Under the pieces are notes generated by a model. That model searched no databases. It was given only the letters and a program-made list of their open reading frames with translations, and was not told where the DNA came from. The translations under genes were made by a program, and so were the position numbers. A DNA stretch of 64,000 nucleotides, from the NCBI GenBank assembly GCA_045537915.1, contig JAZSQK010000046.1, positions 41,700 through 105,699 of the forward strand, given 5' to 3'. The DNA comes from SFWF01 sp045537915 (GTDB lineage: Bacteria > Bacillota > Clostridia > Oscillospirales > Acutalibacteraceae). This document shows positions 35,283 to 43,865 of the stretch, in pieces; position 1 is the first letter of the stretch; every line of letters begins with the position of its first letter.

Positions 35283-38006
35283 TCACTCATTGGGGTTTTG
35301 CTCGTTACCCACCGCAGGTTCCTCGCCCGCCGTAGAATTGTTTGTGTCTGCGGCAAGTGTTTCTCCCTCTGCCGTGACCTTCCTTGCTTTTATAACTTTT
35401 AAAACAACTAGTAGGAAAATTGCGGCAATTGCAACAACATCTACTCCGATGGCAGCATAGAAAGCCACACGGATCATCGGGTTAACGGTGGAATTATCCA
35501 CATTCGCCTGTGTATCATCTTTGTTGCTTGTGCCGTCGCTATTTCCACCCTGACCAACGATTTCTGCCGGCTTATCTAAAACTGTGCCGGTAACAAAGCG
35601 GAAAGAATTGTTGGTCGTATAACAATATCTCCAACCGTCCTGTCCCTGCTTGTCGGTTAAGCTGCCGGCTAAATCTACCACAATAGGAGTCTGGGTAGTA
35701 TCGTCGGGGTTTTCGGTTAAGACATAGTAATTATACAGAATGACATAAGTCTTATCCGTACGGTTGCGACCGATAAAATACAGGGATTCTCCTGCCTTCA
35801 TCTTAACGTTCACGTTCACCGTAAGGGGATTATCTACCGATGCTTCTGACGGACGGAATGTGAAGAAGCCCATCTGATCGGTCGGGTAAACAATCTGTCC
35901 CTTGCTGTTACAAATCATATAATCCAACCGAGAATCATTTGAAGGCAGTCCCAGCCATTCCGGCACCTCGGTTAACAGATTACCGTTTATGTTGAGGGTA
36001 CAGTCGGTTTGAACCGTGTAGGTTCTAATCATACTGTAATTTTGGTTACAGAACAAACCGCCTCCTGCATGTACAGCCATAAAGGCGGGATCTGCAGTGC
36101 TTTCAAATGAGGTCTTGGGGTCGCCTACAGTCCATCTCCAGTTTTCTTCGTCAAAATAGGTGACCTCCGACATATCAAAAGTAACATCCCGGATACCTGC
36201 CGCATCATCGGCCATATACGGCGACTCAGCCATTTTCTCTTTAAATATCTCTTCATAAACAGAGACAGTAGGAGCAAAGTAATAGCGGAATGGCTCGCCG
36301 TCATTATTGTCGGAGAGTTTATTTGCCAAAGCCTCGCCTCCCACCTTTAAGGTCAGAGGAACCGTTGCTTTTTCACTGTTGTCCAACACCGTGAAAATAA
36401 ACAGATATTCATCTCCACGAGTTACTTTAAAGGAACCGGAAAGGGTTTCTTTACCGCCCTGTAGCTTTTTATAAGGCGCATCGGCGGGGTAGACACGTTC
36501 AAAGGTAGCTTTTTTTACAACCGAAAAGCCCACTGCAGCATCAGACAGGGCCTCGTGAGAAAAACTGAAATCGACATTTCCGCTCTTGGGCGCCTTGTAG
36601 CCGATAGCGGTAGCGGCTTTTGCAGTAGCCGTAACCGATTCAGCCGTTACCGACGCTCCAAAGGAGGAAATAACCTTGTCGGTTAAAGCAGCCTGAGAAG
36701 CGACCCACGCTTTACTGTCCTTGTCATAATGGGCAGCAGCATTGAAAATTTCTTTTGCAGGCATTGTCGGCGTTTTGAAGGTAGAGCTGGATGCGTAATA
36801 ATAACGCCAGTTGTTTTTACCCTGCTCGCCCGAAAACGCTTCGTGAGTTTTGCCTACCAGTTGGGATACTCCGTCTTTGTTGGCGTAGACACTCATCATT
36901 ACCTGCATGCTGGGACGTTGAGCAGAGGTTTCATTACGGGTGATGAACAAGATTTCATCTCCCTGCTTAGCCTCAAAGCTGCCGCTGACAGAAACGGGCA
37001 GTGTGCGGTTCTCCTCTGTGTTTTTATACACAACAAAATCGGCTTTGTCCGACGGGTAGAGCACCATATTACTGTTCTTTTCGATAACCATGAAACCGAC
37101 AGCGTCGGCATCTTCCGGCACGCCCATATAAGCATTTATGTCCAGCATAACCGTACCCGAGAAGGATACTGGGCCATCCTCTTGCACTGTAAACCCACGG
37201 GCTACCATGTATCCGGGCGCAGAGGACTGTGTGTACGGACCTATAGCTATACCATTGAAAGGAGAATTGGCGTTATTTGCGCCCTGAGCATTTACATACC
37301 ACCAAGGATCCTTGAAATACTTGCACTCCACAAAGCCATCGGTAATTTCCGCTACTGCTGTTTTAGAAACAACAGGCATTGCGAAGTCTTTTTCGGCCAC
37401 CTTGTAATACCGCCAACCATTGGCGCCTTGAGTATCGGAAAAGCCGCCGTAGTTGGAGGCCTTCCATTTCCGCTCTTCTCCTTCCATGCGATATACGTCG
37501 AGCACAACCTGCAGAGAAGGAGTTTTGTTTTCCAGGTTGTTACGCACCAAAACGATGAACTCATCCCCTGCTTGTGCGTTATACTCTGCTGAGAAAGGAG
37601 TAACAGCCAGTCGATTGAGAGCGGTGTTCTGAATGTTAAAGAATTCAGATTTAGCCGCCGGATAAACCATGGTATTGCTCTTTCTCTCAAAAATCATAAA
37701 ATCAAAGACATTGGCATTTTCTGCCACGCCTTCTACGGTGGTAGCATCAATCAGCACCGAGCCGGACAGGTCATATGTACCCGCTTCAGCAACGGTATAG
37801 CCTACCGCTACCATCCAATCCTTTGAAGGAGTAAAATTGTATGCGTTTACAGAAAGCTGAGACCCAATTCCCGTATCCTTCCAGGCATTATCGTTAAAAT
37901 TCCCCAGTTCAATACATCCGGAAGCCTCAGCAAAAACGGATAATTGTCCGAACAGCATGGTAACCGACACCAAAGCTGCCAAAAAAATGCTCAGTATTTT
38001 TTTCAT
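35283..38006 (-). CDS. Modular surface protein with four repeated beta-sandwich modules
   Basis: 907 residues; the start is the ATG at 38006 after GGGAG. Signal peptide ending VFAEA, four modules of about 160-200 residues, each with a FMI..K.N..VYP block, a GDE..F..RN block and (in three) a QG.xGWRYY end motif (SDTQGANGWRYYKV; SGEQGKNNWRYYYA; TDKQGQDGWRYCYT). Then a disordered linker (GGNSDGTSNKDD), one membrane helix (VDVVAIAAIFLLVVLKV) and a charged tail. The modules are related to those in the two giant phosphoesterase proteins at the other end of the operon. Probably a glycan-capture protein; first gene of the operon. Confidence 0.82.
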   Translation of the reverse strand: MKKILSIFLAALVSVTMLFGQLSVFAEASGCIELGNFNDNAWKDTGIGSQLSVNAYNFTPSKDWMVAVGYTVAEAGTYDLSGSVLIDATTVEGVAENANVFDFMIFERKSNTMVYPAAKSEFFNIQNTALNRLAVTPFSAEYNAQAGDEFIVLVRNNLENKTPSLQVVLDVYRMEGEERKWKASNYGGFSDTQGANGWRYYKVAEKDFAMPVVSKTAVAEITDGFVECKYFKDPWWYVNAQGANNANSPFNGIAIGPYTQSSAPGYMVARGFTVQEDGPVSFSGTVMLDINAYMGVPEDADAVGFMVIEKNSNMVLYPSDKADFVVYKNTEENRTLPVSVSGSFEAKQGDEILFITRNETSAQRPSMQVMMSVYANKDGVSQLVGKTHEAFSGEQGKNNWRYYYASSSTFKTPTMPAKEIFNAAAHYDKDSKAWVASQAALTDKVISSFGASVTAESVTATAKAATAIGYKAPKSGNVDFSFSHEALSDAAVGFSVVKKATFERVYPADAPYKKLQGGKETLSGSFKVTRGDEYLFIFTVLDNSEKATVPLTLKVGGEALANKLSDNNDGEPFRYYFAPTVSVYEEIFKEKMAESPYMADDAAGIRDVTFDMSEVTYFDEENWRWTVGDPKTSFESTADPAFMAVHAGGGLFCNQNYSMIRTYTVQTDCTLNINGNLLTEVPEWLGLPSNDSRLDYMICNSKGQIVYPTDQMGFFTFRPSEASVDNPLTVNVNVKMKAGESLYFIGRNRTDKTYVILYNYYVLTENPDDTTQTPIVVDLAGSLTDKQGQDGWRYCYTTNNSFRFVTGTVLDKPAEIVGQGGNSDGTSNKDDTQANVDNSTVNPMIRVAFYAAIGVDVVAIAAIFLLVVLKVIKARKVTAEGETLAADTNNSTAGEEPAVGNEQNPNE

Positions 38007-38275
38007 ACACTTTATCTCCCTTTGCTCGTTTTGCATATAAATTGCTAATGTTTTGTGGATAAACCCGTGCTGTATTACATTTTCGAGAAATCTCTGCGAA
38101 ATTAAAATACTTCAATCATCTCATTTGCTTGCCCGTTTAACTCCATGTGTTATTTTCCTCACATACGTTTTCGTCTAAACAAAGAGCAATGAGCTGAAAT
38201 GCTGAAACTACTGGTAAAATAGCATAGATTTTCGCCGCCATTTTATCTTATCTTACAACATGTACACAAAAAAGA

Positions 38276-38316
38276 GAATTGCTAAATGTAACCTTGACAT
38301 GTTATAATGTAACCAA
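38276..38316. promoter_or_regulatory. AraC-type operator, copy 2
   Basis: Same 41-bp block as at 10154: plus-strand ATGTAACC at 38286-38293 and 38307-38314, 21 bp apart. It lies 280 bp upstream of the first gene of the 27-kb operon. A minus-strand promoter follows (TTGTGT, 17-18 bases, TAAAAT near 38239-38268). On the plus strand TTGCTA, 18 bases, TATAAT is also preserved although no plus-strand gene follows. Confidence 0.8.
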
Positions 38317-38624
38317 TCTAATGAATTTGAACGCAACCGATAAAAGTGCCTTTAATGAATTTGACTTTTCAACACAAACCCTTTATTAACATAGCATAAA
38401 ACAACTGTTACGACACCTTTTGTTACCGTCTTTATGCTAGTATTTATCGCCTTTTTCGTTATGTCAAAAAAGGAACCAAATATTTACAAATGCTACAAGG
38501 AAATATATGGAATAAAGTAATAAAATTTATTCAAATTATTCCAAAAATTACCGATTTTTCCTTTATAAAACGCTAAAAATCCTGGTTTTTTATCCTCATG
38601 CAATGGGCAAAAAACAAAAAAACA
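38317..38624. other. Noncoding region, partly duplicated at 42436
   Basis: No gene. The first 165 bases align with 42436-42590 at roughly two-thirds identity, including a conserved inverted repeat (TAGCATAAA/TTTATGCTA here, 38391-38452 region) and a shared AAAAAAGGAACC. It may be an upstream control region or a small transcript from the plus-strand promoter in the operator. The remainder is AT-rich with nothing recognisable. Confidence 0.5.
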
Positions 38625-38675
38625 AGCGGCTCTCGAGCTTCACTGCGAAACTTGAGAGCCGCTGTCTTTTCTCAT
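38625..38675 (-). terminator. Terminator of the esterase gene
   Basis: AGCGGCTCTC (38625-38634) pairs with GAGAGCCGCT (38654-38663); T-rich on both sides, so it can stop transcripts from either strand. Confidence 0.75.
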
Positions 38676-38691
38676 ACCCGGCAGATGAGAT

Positions 38692-39927
38692 TTATATTTT
38701 TTCTACAAAGCGAGTGGTGGTACGCAAAGTACCTCGAGGTGTGGCGGTAGATAGCTCAACATAGTAATTAACCGCTTCATCGGGCAGGGAGCCCTGAACG
38801 GTATCACCCTGTACTTCACATGGTGCGAACTGCCATTTTTGGTCAATAGTCGGAACATATTCGCCCTCTTTTATAGAATAGGAAAGAGGGGCAGTGATGT
38901 ATGCTATACGGGCGGTAACGGCGGTAGCATCTGCCGCAGGCTTGATAATAAAGGAGAATTGTCGTCCTTCAGGCTCGGTTACAGGACGGGTAAAGGAAGG
39001 CTCGCCCTTCGCTATGCTATTGGCAAACAAGCCGATTTCAGGCGGAGCCCAGCCCCAACAATGATCGTGTTCCATATTCTGCAGCATAAGGAACAGTGCT
39101 CCTGCATTTTTTGTGTCTTCGTAGGAACGACTGTTGGAATTAACCGAGAAAGCTTGATCGTCGGGAAAGCAAACCCAAAAAACCGGTATTTTCACCCTGT
39201 CAAAACGGTCGGCTGCCGACCAATTCTTTTTAGTTAATTCATGACTGAAGCAGTTTCTTATCCAACCGTGACACTCTTCCAGATAGCCAGAGCCGTACAC
39301 GGGTATTGCAAAAGCGTAACGTGTATCGTAGCCGATAGCCAGAGAGGTAATTACGCCTCCCCAGGAAATGCCTGTAATACCGATACGTTCCTTATCTACC
39401 CTATCATCTGCCAATAAGATGTTATGGGCCAGTATGGTGGAGGCGACAGCGTGGTACATCCATTGCTCGGTAATGGGCATTTCTGCTGTGTTCATTTCGT
39501 CGTTGGTAGGAGCGTCGGTGTAGCCCTCCTCGACTAAATCACCCCATAGTCCATGATGCCACAATGTCGAATCGTTGATTCCGTGACCGGCAAAGCCCTT
39601 TCCCTCTTCAGTGGGAAAAAATCCGGTATTGTCCATAGCGATTGCGGCATAGCCACGGTCATTCCACATTTTTACCCATTCGGCAAAGGCGTGTCCGTTG
39701 CCGCCGTGTACCAGCACTATTGCGGGAACGGGCTGTTTTTCGGCGTTTTCAGGAAATCCTATATAAGCAAAAAGCTTTGTTTTTTTGCCGTTATATGTGG
39801 CTCCTTCATAGGCAATTGCCTCTATATGTTCAAAACTGTTTTTTCCGTCTCCCAAAGAGCGCGGAGCAAAGTCGGGCAAAGGAGTCACGACAGGGGTGGT
39901 ATGAAGGATTGTGTCAAAGCGGTTCAT
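38692..39927 (-). CDS. Alpha/beta hydrolase (carbohydrate esterase-like)
   Basis: 411 residues, no signal peptide. Seen: AIVLVHGGNGHAF (oxyanion loop), GITGISWGGVITSL with the nucleophile serine near residue 198, a FPDDQAF acid and MEHDHCW histidine. The C-terminal 90 residues form a beta-rich add-on. The lid region (NDSTLWHHGLWGDLVEEG) resembles acetyl-xylan-esterase/dienelactone-hydrolase type enzymes acting on polysaccharide esters. Located downstream of the rhamnosidase, 44 bp apart and in the same direction, so probably co-transcribed from the operator at 42395. Confidence 0.8.
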   Translation of the reverse strand: MNRFDTILHTTPVVTPLPDFAPRSLGDGKNSFEHIEAIAYEGATYNGKKTKLFAYIGFPENAEKQPVPAIVLVHGGNGHAFAEWVKMWNDRGYAAIAMDNTGFFPTEEGKGFAGHGINDSTLWHHGLWGDLVEEGYTDAPTNDEMNTAEMPITEQWMYHAVASTILAHNILLADDRVDKERIGITGISWGGVITSLAIGYDTRYAFAIPVYGSGYLEECHGWIRNCFSHELTKKNWSAADRFDRVKIPVFWVCFPDDQAFSVNSNSRSYEDTKNAGALFLMLQNMEHDHCWGWAPPEIGLFANSIAKGEPSFTRPVTEPEGRQFSFIIKPAADATAVTARIAYITAPLSYSIKEGEYVPTIDQKWQFAPCEVQGDTVQGSLPDEAVNYYVELSTATPRGTLRTTTRFVEKI

Positions 39928-39970
39928 AGCGATTTCTCCCTCTTTTGAGTGTTATCAGCAGATTGCGCAA

Positions 39971-42256
39971 TTAGTAGCGTTTAACGATAAGTTCTGCACC
40001 ATCAGGTAACTTAGTGTCCATCTCTAAACCTTCGGGCAAGGCGATGGTGTACTGCCATACGTCGCCCTTCTTTTCGCCTCTGACGCCCACAGGTCCCTTA
40101 ACGGTGGGAACTACGCCGCGTATATCTTCACATTCGCCGCAGGGAGCAAATAACAGACGCTCATAGCCCGGTGCGGCAGGACGGACGCCAAGTACAAAGG
40201 CGCTTAGCAAATACGCGCATGCACCACCCCAGGCGTGAGCCGTTCCCGACCAACGGTCTGTTGCAGAGTCGGGAACGTATTCCCAGAAGGTCTTTGCGCC
40301 CTTATCCATTTGGCCTCCCCAGAAACGATGAATCAGATCCATAGCGTCTGCAGAATCTCCGAAGCGGAAACGCGCTTCAATTTCAAAACCGCAGAACATG
40401 GGATTAAACTGGTGAGCGTGTCTTTGATCGTCACAATCGGTACTGAAAATACCCGAACCGTAGGGCGACCAGTTTCTGTTTTTAAGGGTCTCAAGTGCAG
40501 CTTTGGCGCGCTCGCCTTCGGCTATGCCGAACAGTACCGCTAAAGCATTTCCGTCCTGAGGAATATAGGAAGTGTTGAAGGTGTCGACGTAAGCCTGTTC
40601 CTTTTCACTCCACAATCTCTCGTTAATAGCTTTTTTAACTTTATCTGCAAGCTCGCGCCAATAGGACACGCGCTCATCTCCCATAATCTCGCCAAGCTCA
40701 GCCATGCAAAGAAGGCTCTTATACAAAAGGGCGTTCAAATGGGGCTTTTCACCCAAACGATAGGGAGAGTCCGTCCATTCGCCGCCGGTATCAAAGCCGA
40801 GTGTATCGCGTGATGGAATCTGATAAATAAGATTATTGTTATTCATGCGCTGAATCAACCAGCCAAGAACAACTGTTAATTCGGCATAATGACGCTTCAA
40901 AAAGTCGTTGTTTGCGGTGTAGAAATAGTTGTAGTATGCCGAAAGAATACGCCACGCTCTAAAGTCCCACAGTCCTACATTTTTATTAAAGAATTCGTTG
41001 TCGGTAAGACCTGCACCGCCTTCCTCATAATGAAGGCTGAGGGAGGTGTCTATCATTTTCCAATCGCCGAAAGTATAGTAGTCAATGAAAGCGTCCATCG
41101 TACCGTCTCCGGAGAAATATCTCATTTCTTGACGGGGACAGCTTTCATATTCTTGATGCTTATTTACTTGCAAAGTATATTTGCCTATTTCCCACATTTC
41201 GTTAAGGCGGTCGTTCTCGCAGTGGAACCAACCGTGTGTATGAGCAGGAGCAAGACAACGACAAACTTCAACACTCTCAATCCAAACCGACGGTGAATTT
41301 TGAGCTAGAGCAACTTGGATGTAATGTGCAGCTCTACGGTGAATATTGAGATATACCGTTTCTCCTTTTTTAAGGGTGACGGTCATTTTAAGCTTTTCAA
41401 AGCACATCTGACTCCAAGGTGCAGTACTGGTGAAATCATCCTTAGCGTTGGGGTCGACAAGCTCAGGATGGAAATCTCTCATGTGCTCGGAATAGTCAAA
41501 GGCTAAATCCAAGGTAGCATCCGCCTCAGCGCGATACTTAAGACGAAGATATCCTACCTCCAGACGACCGAAATCAAACAGTAAAGCAGGCTGCACTTCC
41601 TGTCCCTCCCAAGAGAGAAGCCATCCGCCGTCCATATCCCGAGCGGTATTTTCTAGCACCTTTTCCGGTTTTGCCATTTTGGCTGTTCCCTGCAGACGAT
41701 AGGTTTCATATTCCTCTCCTACAGTTTCAAGCAGAGCTACCGGTGCTGCGGTGGGGAGAGCTTCAGACCAAAGATAAGCCTGTTTCCACAGACGGTCGTA
41801 CTCTGCCCGCGTTACCTGATAGCTAACGGTAGCGGTAGGCTTTTCGTCTTCTGCTTCGCACTGCCAGCTTTCATCGGTAACAATCTGCTGCTCACCTGCA
41901 GAGGTTTGCAGTAATAACTCTGCTGCCACGATGCTGAACCAATTGCCACGGAGGCTGCGTTCCCAGTTAGCCATTCTTTGGAAATATTTAGGGCCGACCT
42001 TGAGGGCCAGACGGTTTTTGCCGACATGTAGGCGGGAGGTTATCTCGACGCACACAACACGCTCTGCGGAACGACCTGTGGTAGCCTCTACAAACTCATC
42101 ATTTACAAAAATTCCGCATACCTCAGCAGACTGCACCCGTAAAATTGCACGTGAGGGAGCTTCATCTAAATCTATATCCTTATATAAAAGGCTCCACTCA
42201 TTGCCGGTGTTCTTTACCACGCTGATATAGTTTATGTTGGTTAAATGTGTGTTCAT
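39971..42256 (-). CDS. Alpha-L-rhamnosidase, GH78 type
   Basis: 761 residues, cytoplasmic. An N-terminal beta-sandwich is followed by an (alpha/alpha)6 barrel with CPRQEMRYFSGDGTMDAFI (general acid region), DTLGFDTGGEWTDSP, and a C-terminal GTAHAWGGACAYLLSAFVLG...RPAAPGYERLLF block typical of GH78. Shorter than many GH78 enzymes (900 or more), so it lacks additional N-terminal binding domains. The ATG at 42256 lies nine bases after GGAG; an earlier ATG overlaps the site. It carries copy 3 of the AraC-type operator upstream, which links it to the GH4 operon and the surface/transport operon. Confidence 0.87.
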   Translation of the reverse strand: MNTHLTNINYISVVKNTGNEWSLLYKDIDLDEAPSRAILRVQSAEVCGIFVNDEFVEATTGRSAERVVCVEITSRLHVGKNRLALKVGPKYFQRMANWERSLRGNWFSIVAAELLLQTSAGEQQIVTDESWQCEAEDEKPTATVSYQVTRAEYDRLWKQAYLWSEALPTAAPVALLETVGEEYETYRLQGTAKMAKPEKVLENTARDMDGGWLLSWEGQEVQPALLFDFGRLEVGYLRLKYRAEADATLDLAFDYSEHMRDFHPELVDPNAKDDFTSTAPWSQMCFEKLKMTVTLKKGETVYLNIHRRAAHYIQVALAQNSPSVWIESVEVCRCLAPAHTHGWFHCENDRLNEMWEIGKYTLQVNKHQEYESCPRQEMRYFSGDGTMDAFIDYYTFGDWKMIDTSLSLHYEEGGAGLTDNEFFNKNVGLWDFRAWRILSAYYNYFYTANNDFLKRHYAELTVVLGWLIQRMNNNNLIYQIPSRDTLGFDTGGEWTDSPYRLGEKPHLNALLYKSLLCMAELGEIMGDERVSYWRELADKVKKAINERLWSEKEQAYVDTFNTSYIPQDGNALAVLFGIAEGERAKAALETLKNRNWSPYGSGIFSTDCDDQRHAHQFNPMFCGFEIEARFRFGDSADAMDLIHRFWGGQMDKGAKTFWEYVPDSATDRWSGTAHAWGGACAYLLSAFVLGVRPAAPGYERLLFAPCGECEDIRGVVPTVKGPVGVRGEKKGDVWQYTIALPEGLEMDTKLPDGAELIVKRY

Positions 42257-42394
42257 ACAAATACTCTCCAATCTTTATATTCGCCTTTCAACATCACACT
42301 GCGGATAGTAAATCGGTTATCCGCCATCACGGGATTATCGGTTTACCTACCGCTTTGTTTCAATTTTCATTCTACAGTAGATAAGCAAGAATTA

Positions 42395-42435
42395 GAATTG
42401 CTAAATGTAACCTTGACATGTTGTAATGTAACCAA
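42395..42435. promoter_or_regulatory. AraC-type operator, copy 3
   Basis: Plus-strand ATGTAACC at 42405-42412 and 42426-42433, 21 bp apart, in the same 41-bp block as copies 1 and 2. The plus-strand -10 box is degraded here (TGTAAT), while the repeats are intact, so the repeats rather than that promoter are conserved. It lies 149 bp upstream of the rhamnosidase start. Confidence 0.8.
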
Positions 42436-42588
42436 CCAAATAAATTTGAATATAAGCGAGAGGCCCACCTTTAACCATTGAAACTTGCCAATATAAACCC
42501 CTTATTAACAGAGCATAGACCTCAAAAACAGCTGTCGCAGCAGACCTTATGCTAACGACTGTTGCCCTAATTATTATGTAAAAAAGGA
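42436..42588. other. Noncoding region, paralogue of 38317-38480
   Basis: No gene. Aligns with the region after operator copy 2 through AAACCCC-TTATTAACA, an AGCATA/TATGCT inverted repeat and a final AAAAAAGGAACC. Confidence 0.5.
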
Positions 42589-42641
42589 ACCGACGGCACA
42601 TCTTTCGAAAAGTTCAAAAGATATGCCGTCGGTGTTTTTTA
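42589..42641. terminator. Bidirectional terminator
   Basis: ACCGACGGCA (42589-42598) pairs with TGCCGTCGGT (42624-42633), extended by CATCTTT/AAAGAT; T-rich on both strands. Ends the minus-strand oxidoreductase transcript. Confidence 0.8.
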
Positions 42642-42665
42642 TTATTCTATAGCCGAACCTGAATA

Positions 42666-43724
42666 TTAGGCGTTTTCAAGGCCTAAACCGTGGAGATCAG
42701 CCAGGGTGTTGGTGTCTTCTGCTTGATAAAGTTTCCAAATTACGCGAAGGCTCTGAAGTGCTTTACGGCCGCTGGTAAGAGGCTCCTTACCAGTGCGTAC
42801 GCAATCTACAAAGTGGATAATCTCACGATGTGTCTGCTTGGAGTTGTCGATATTGCTAACTAACACCTGGAATTTGCCCGGCTCTGTCTCATGACCGGGG
42901 ATATGTATCGGGCTGTCGCTGTAATAACGGATTTCACCGCCTGTATGGTCATACTCCAGCATACCCTTTTCGGTCTGTACCTGGAAGTCATATCCCATAC
43001 GGGTGCCTCTTGCACCCCAAGTAGCGCCGTGATATCCAACTGCACCGTTTTCGAATTTCATAACTACTGCAGAGGTACCCTCACGATCCATCCAAGGAGT
43101 ACCAACGTTAGTTCCTACGTGAGCGCCCCAGGTGGGATTACCGAGGAAGTGAAGCAGTAAATCAATGTAGTGACAGCCGTGGCTGAAGAGCTGTCCGCCG
43201 CCGAGACGGGCAGTCATTCCCCAATCCTCAGGTGTACCGAATTTACCGTCTGCACCGGTGAGCTGCTCCGTCCAGACAGACATCTGAATGATCTTACCAA
43301 AATCGCCGGAATCCAGATATTCCTTAAGTTTTTCTATTCCTACAAGATAAGGTACAGGGTATGCGCACATAAGAGTGAGGTTACGCTCCTCGCAAGCCTC
43401 GATAAGACGGAGGCACTCTCTTTCAGAATTGCACATAGGCTTCTCCATAAGGATGTGCTTGTTGTGCTCAGCAAAGAACATACCGCATGCAAAGTGTAAA
43501 TCGTGAGGCAGGGCAACCAATACGCCGTCAACATCATCCACCATGTCACAATAGTTTGTATATACCTTGGGTGAGTTTTCAAGGCTATCTGCAACCCTTT
43601 GTGCACGCTCGGGGATGATATCGCACACGCTGACGATTTCAACCATGGGAAGCATATCTACGCCTCTGAGATGCTGACTCATCATTCCGCCGCAACCAAT
43701 TAAACCAAGTTTAAATTTTTCCAT
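42666..43724 (-). CDS. Gfo/Idh/MocA family oxidoreductase (cassette 2)
   Basis: 352 residues; the start is the ATG at 43724 after AGGAGGAAC. Rossmann motif LGLIGCGGMM, HILMEKPMCNS with the catalytic lysine, RLGGGQLFSHGCHYIDLLLHFLG, and WGARGTRMGYDFQVQTE. A clear paralogue of the protein at 4948-5991: both have GGMM in the nucleotide loop, the same GGGQLFSHGCHYID block and WTEQ. Divergent from its own AraC regulator. The sugar substrate is unknown; the neighbourhood (rhamnosidase, esterase) makes a deoxy- or uronic-type sugar possible. Confidence 0.88.
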   Translation of the reverse strand: MEKFKLGLIGCGGMMSQHLRGVDMLPMVEIVSVCDIIPERAQRVADSLENSPKVYTNYCDMVDDVDGVLVALPHDLHFACGMFFAEHNKHILMEKPMCNSERECLRLIEACEERNLTLMCAYPVPYLVGIEKLKEYLDSGDFGKIIQMSVWTEQLTGADGKFGTPEDWGMTARLGGGQLFSHGCHYIDLLLHFLGNPTWGAHVGTNVGTPWMDREGTSAVVMKFENGAVGYHGATWGARGTRMGYDFQVQTEKGMLEYDHTGGEIRYYSDSPIHIPGHETEPGKFQVLVSNIDNSKQTHREIIHFVDCVRTGKEPLTSGRKALQSLRVIWKLYQAEDTNTLADLHGLGLENA

Positions 43725-43770
43725 AATACTTGTTCCTCCTTGACAACTGTCAATTTCCGTGCAATAATGT

Positions 43771-43845
43771 TTTTGCACTAATCACAGTATAACAAGTGTT
43801 TTTTCGTTTGTATTTACACGATTTGAATGTGTTTTTTGCACATTC
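43771..43845 (-). promoter_or_regulatory. Divergent regulatory region of cassette 2
   Basis: A perfect inverted repeat GAATGTG, 7 bases, CACATTC (43825-43845) contains AATGTGCAAAAA on the minus strand, the element also found in cassette 1. A minus-strand TATACT -10 box for the oxidoreductase lies near 43790, and GTGCAAAAAC occurs again near 43765-43775. Confidence 0.55.
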
Positions 43846-43865
43846 GGGGTGAAAAGAGGGATTTT

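Noticed and set aside
36729..37592. 287-codon plus-strand frame opposite the modular surface protein
   Set aside because: Antisense of a repeat-rich gene; no start site or domain.
38300..38373. Short plus-strand peptide MNLNATDKSAFNE... after operator copy 2
   Set aside because: The frame is not kept in the homologous region at 42436, which has in-frame stops; the conservation is not coding.
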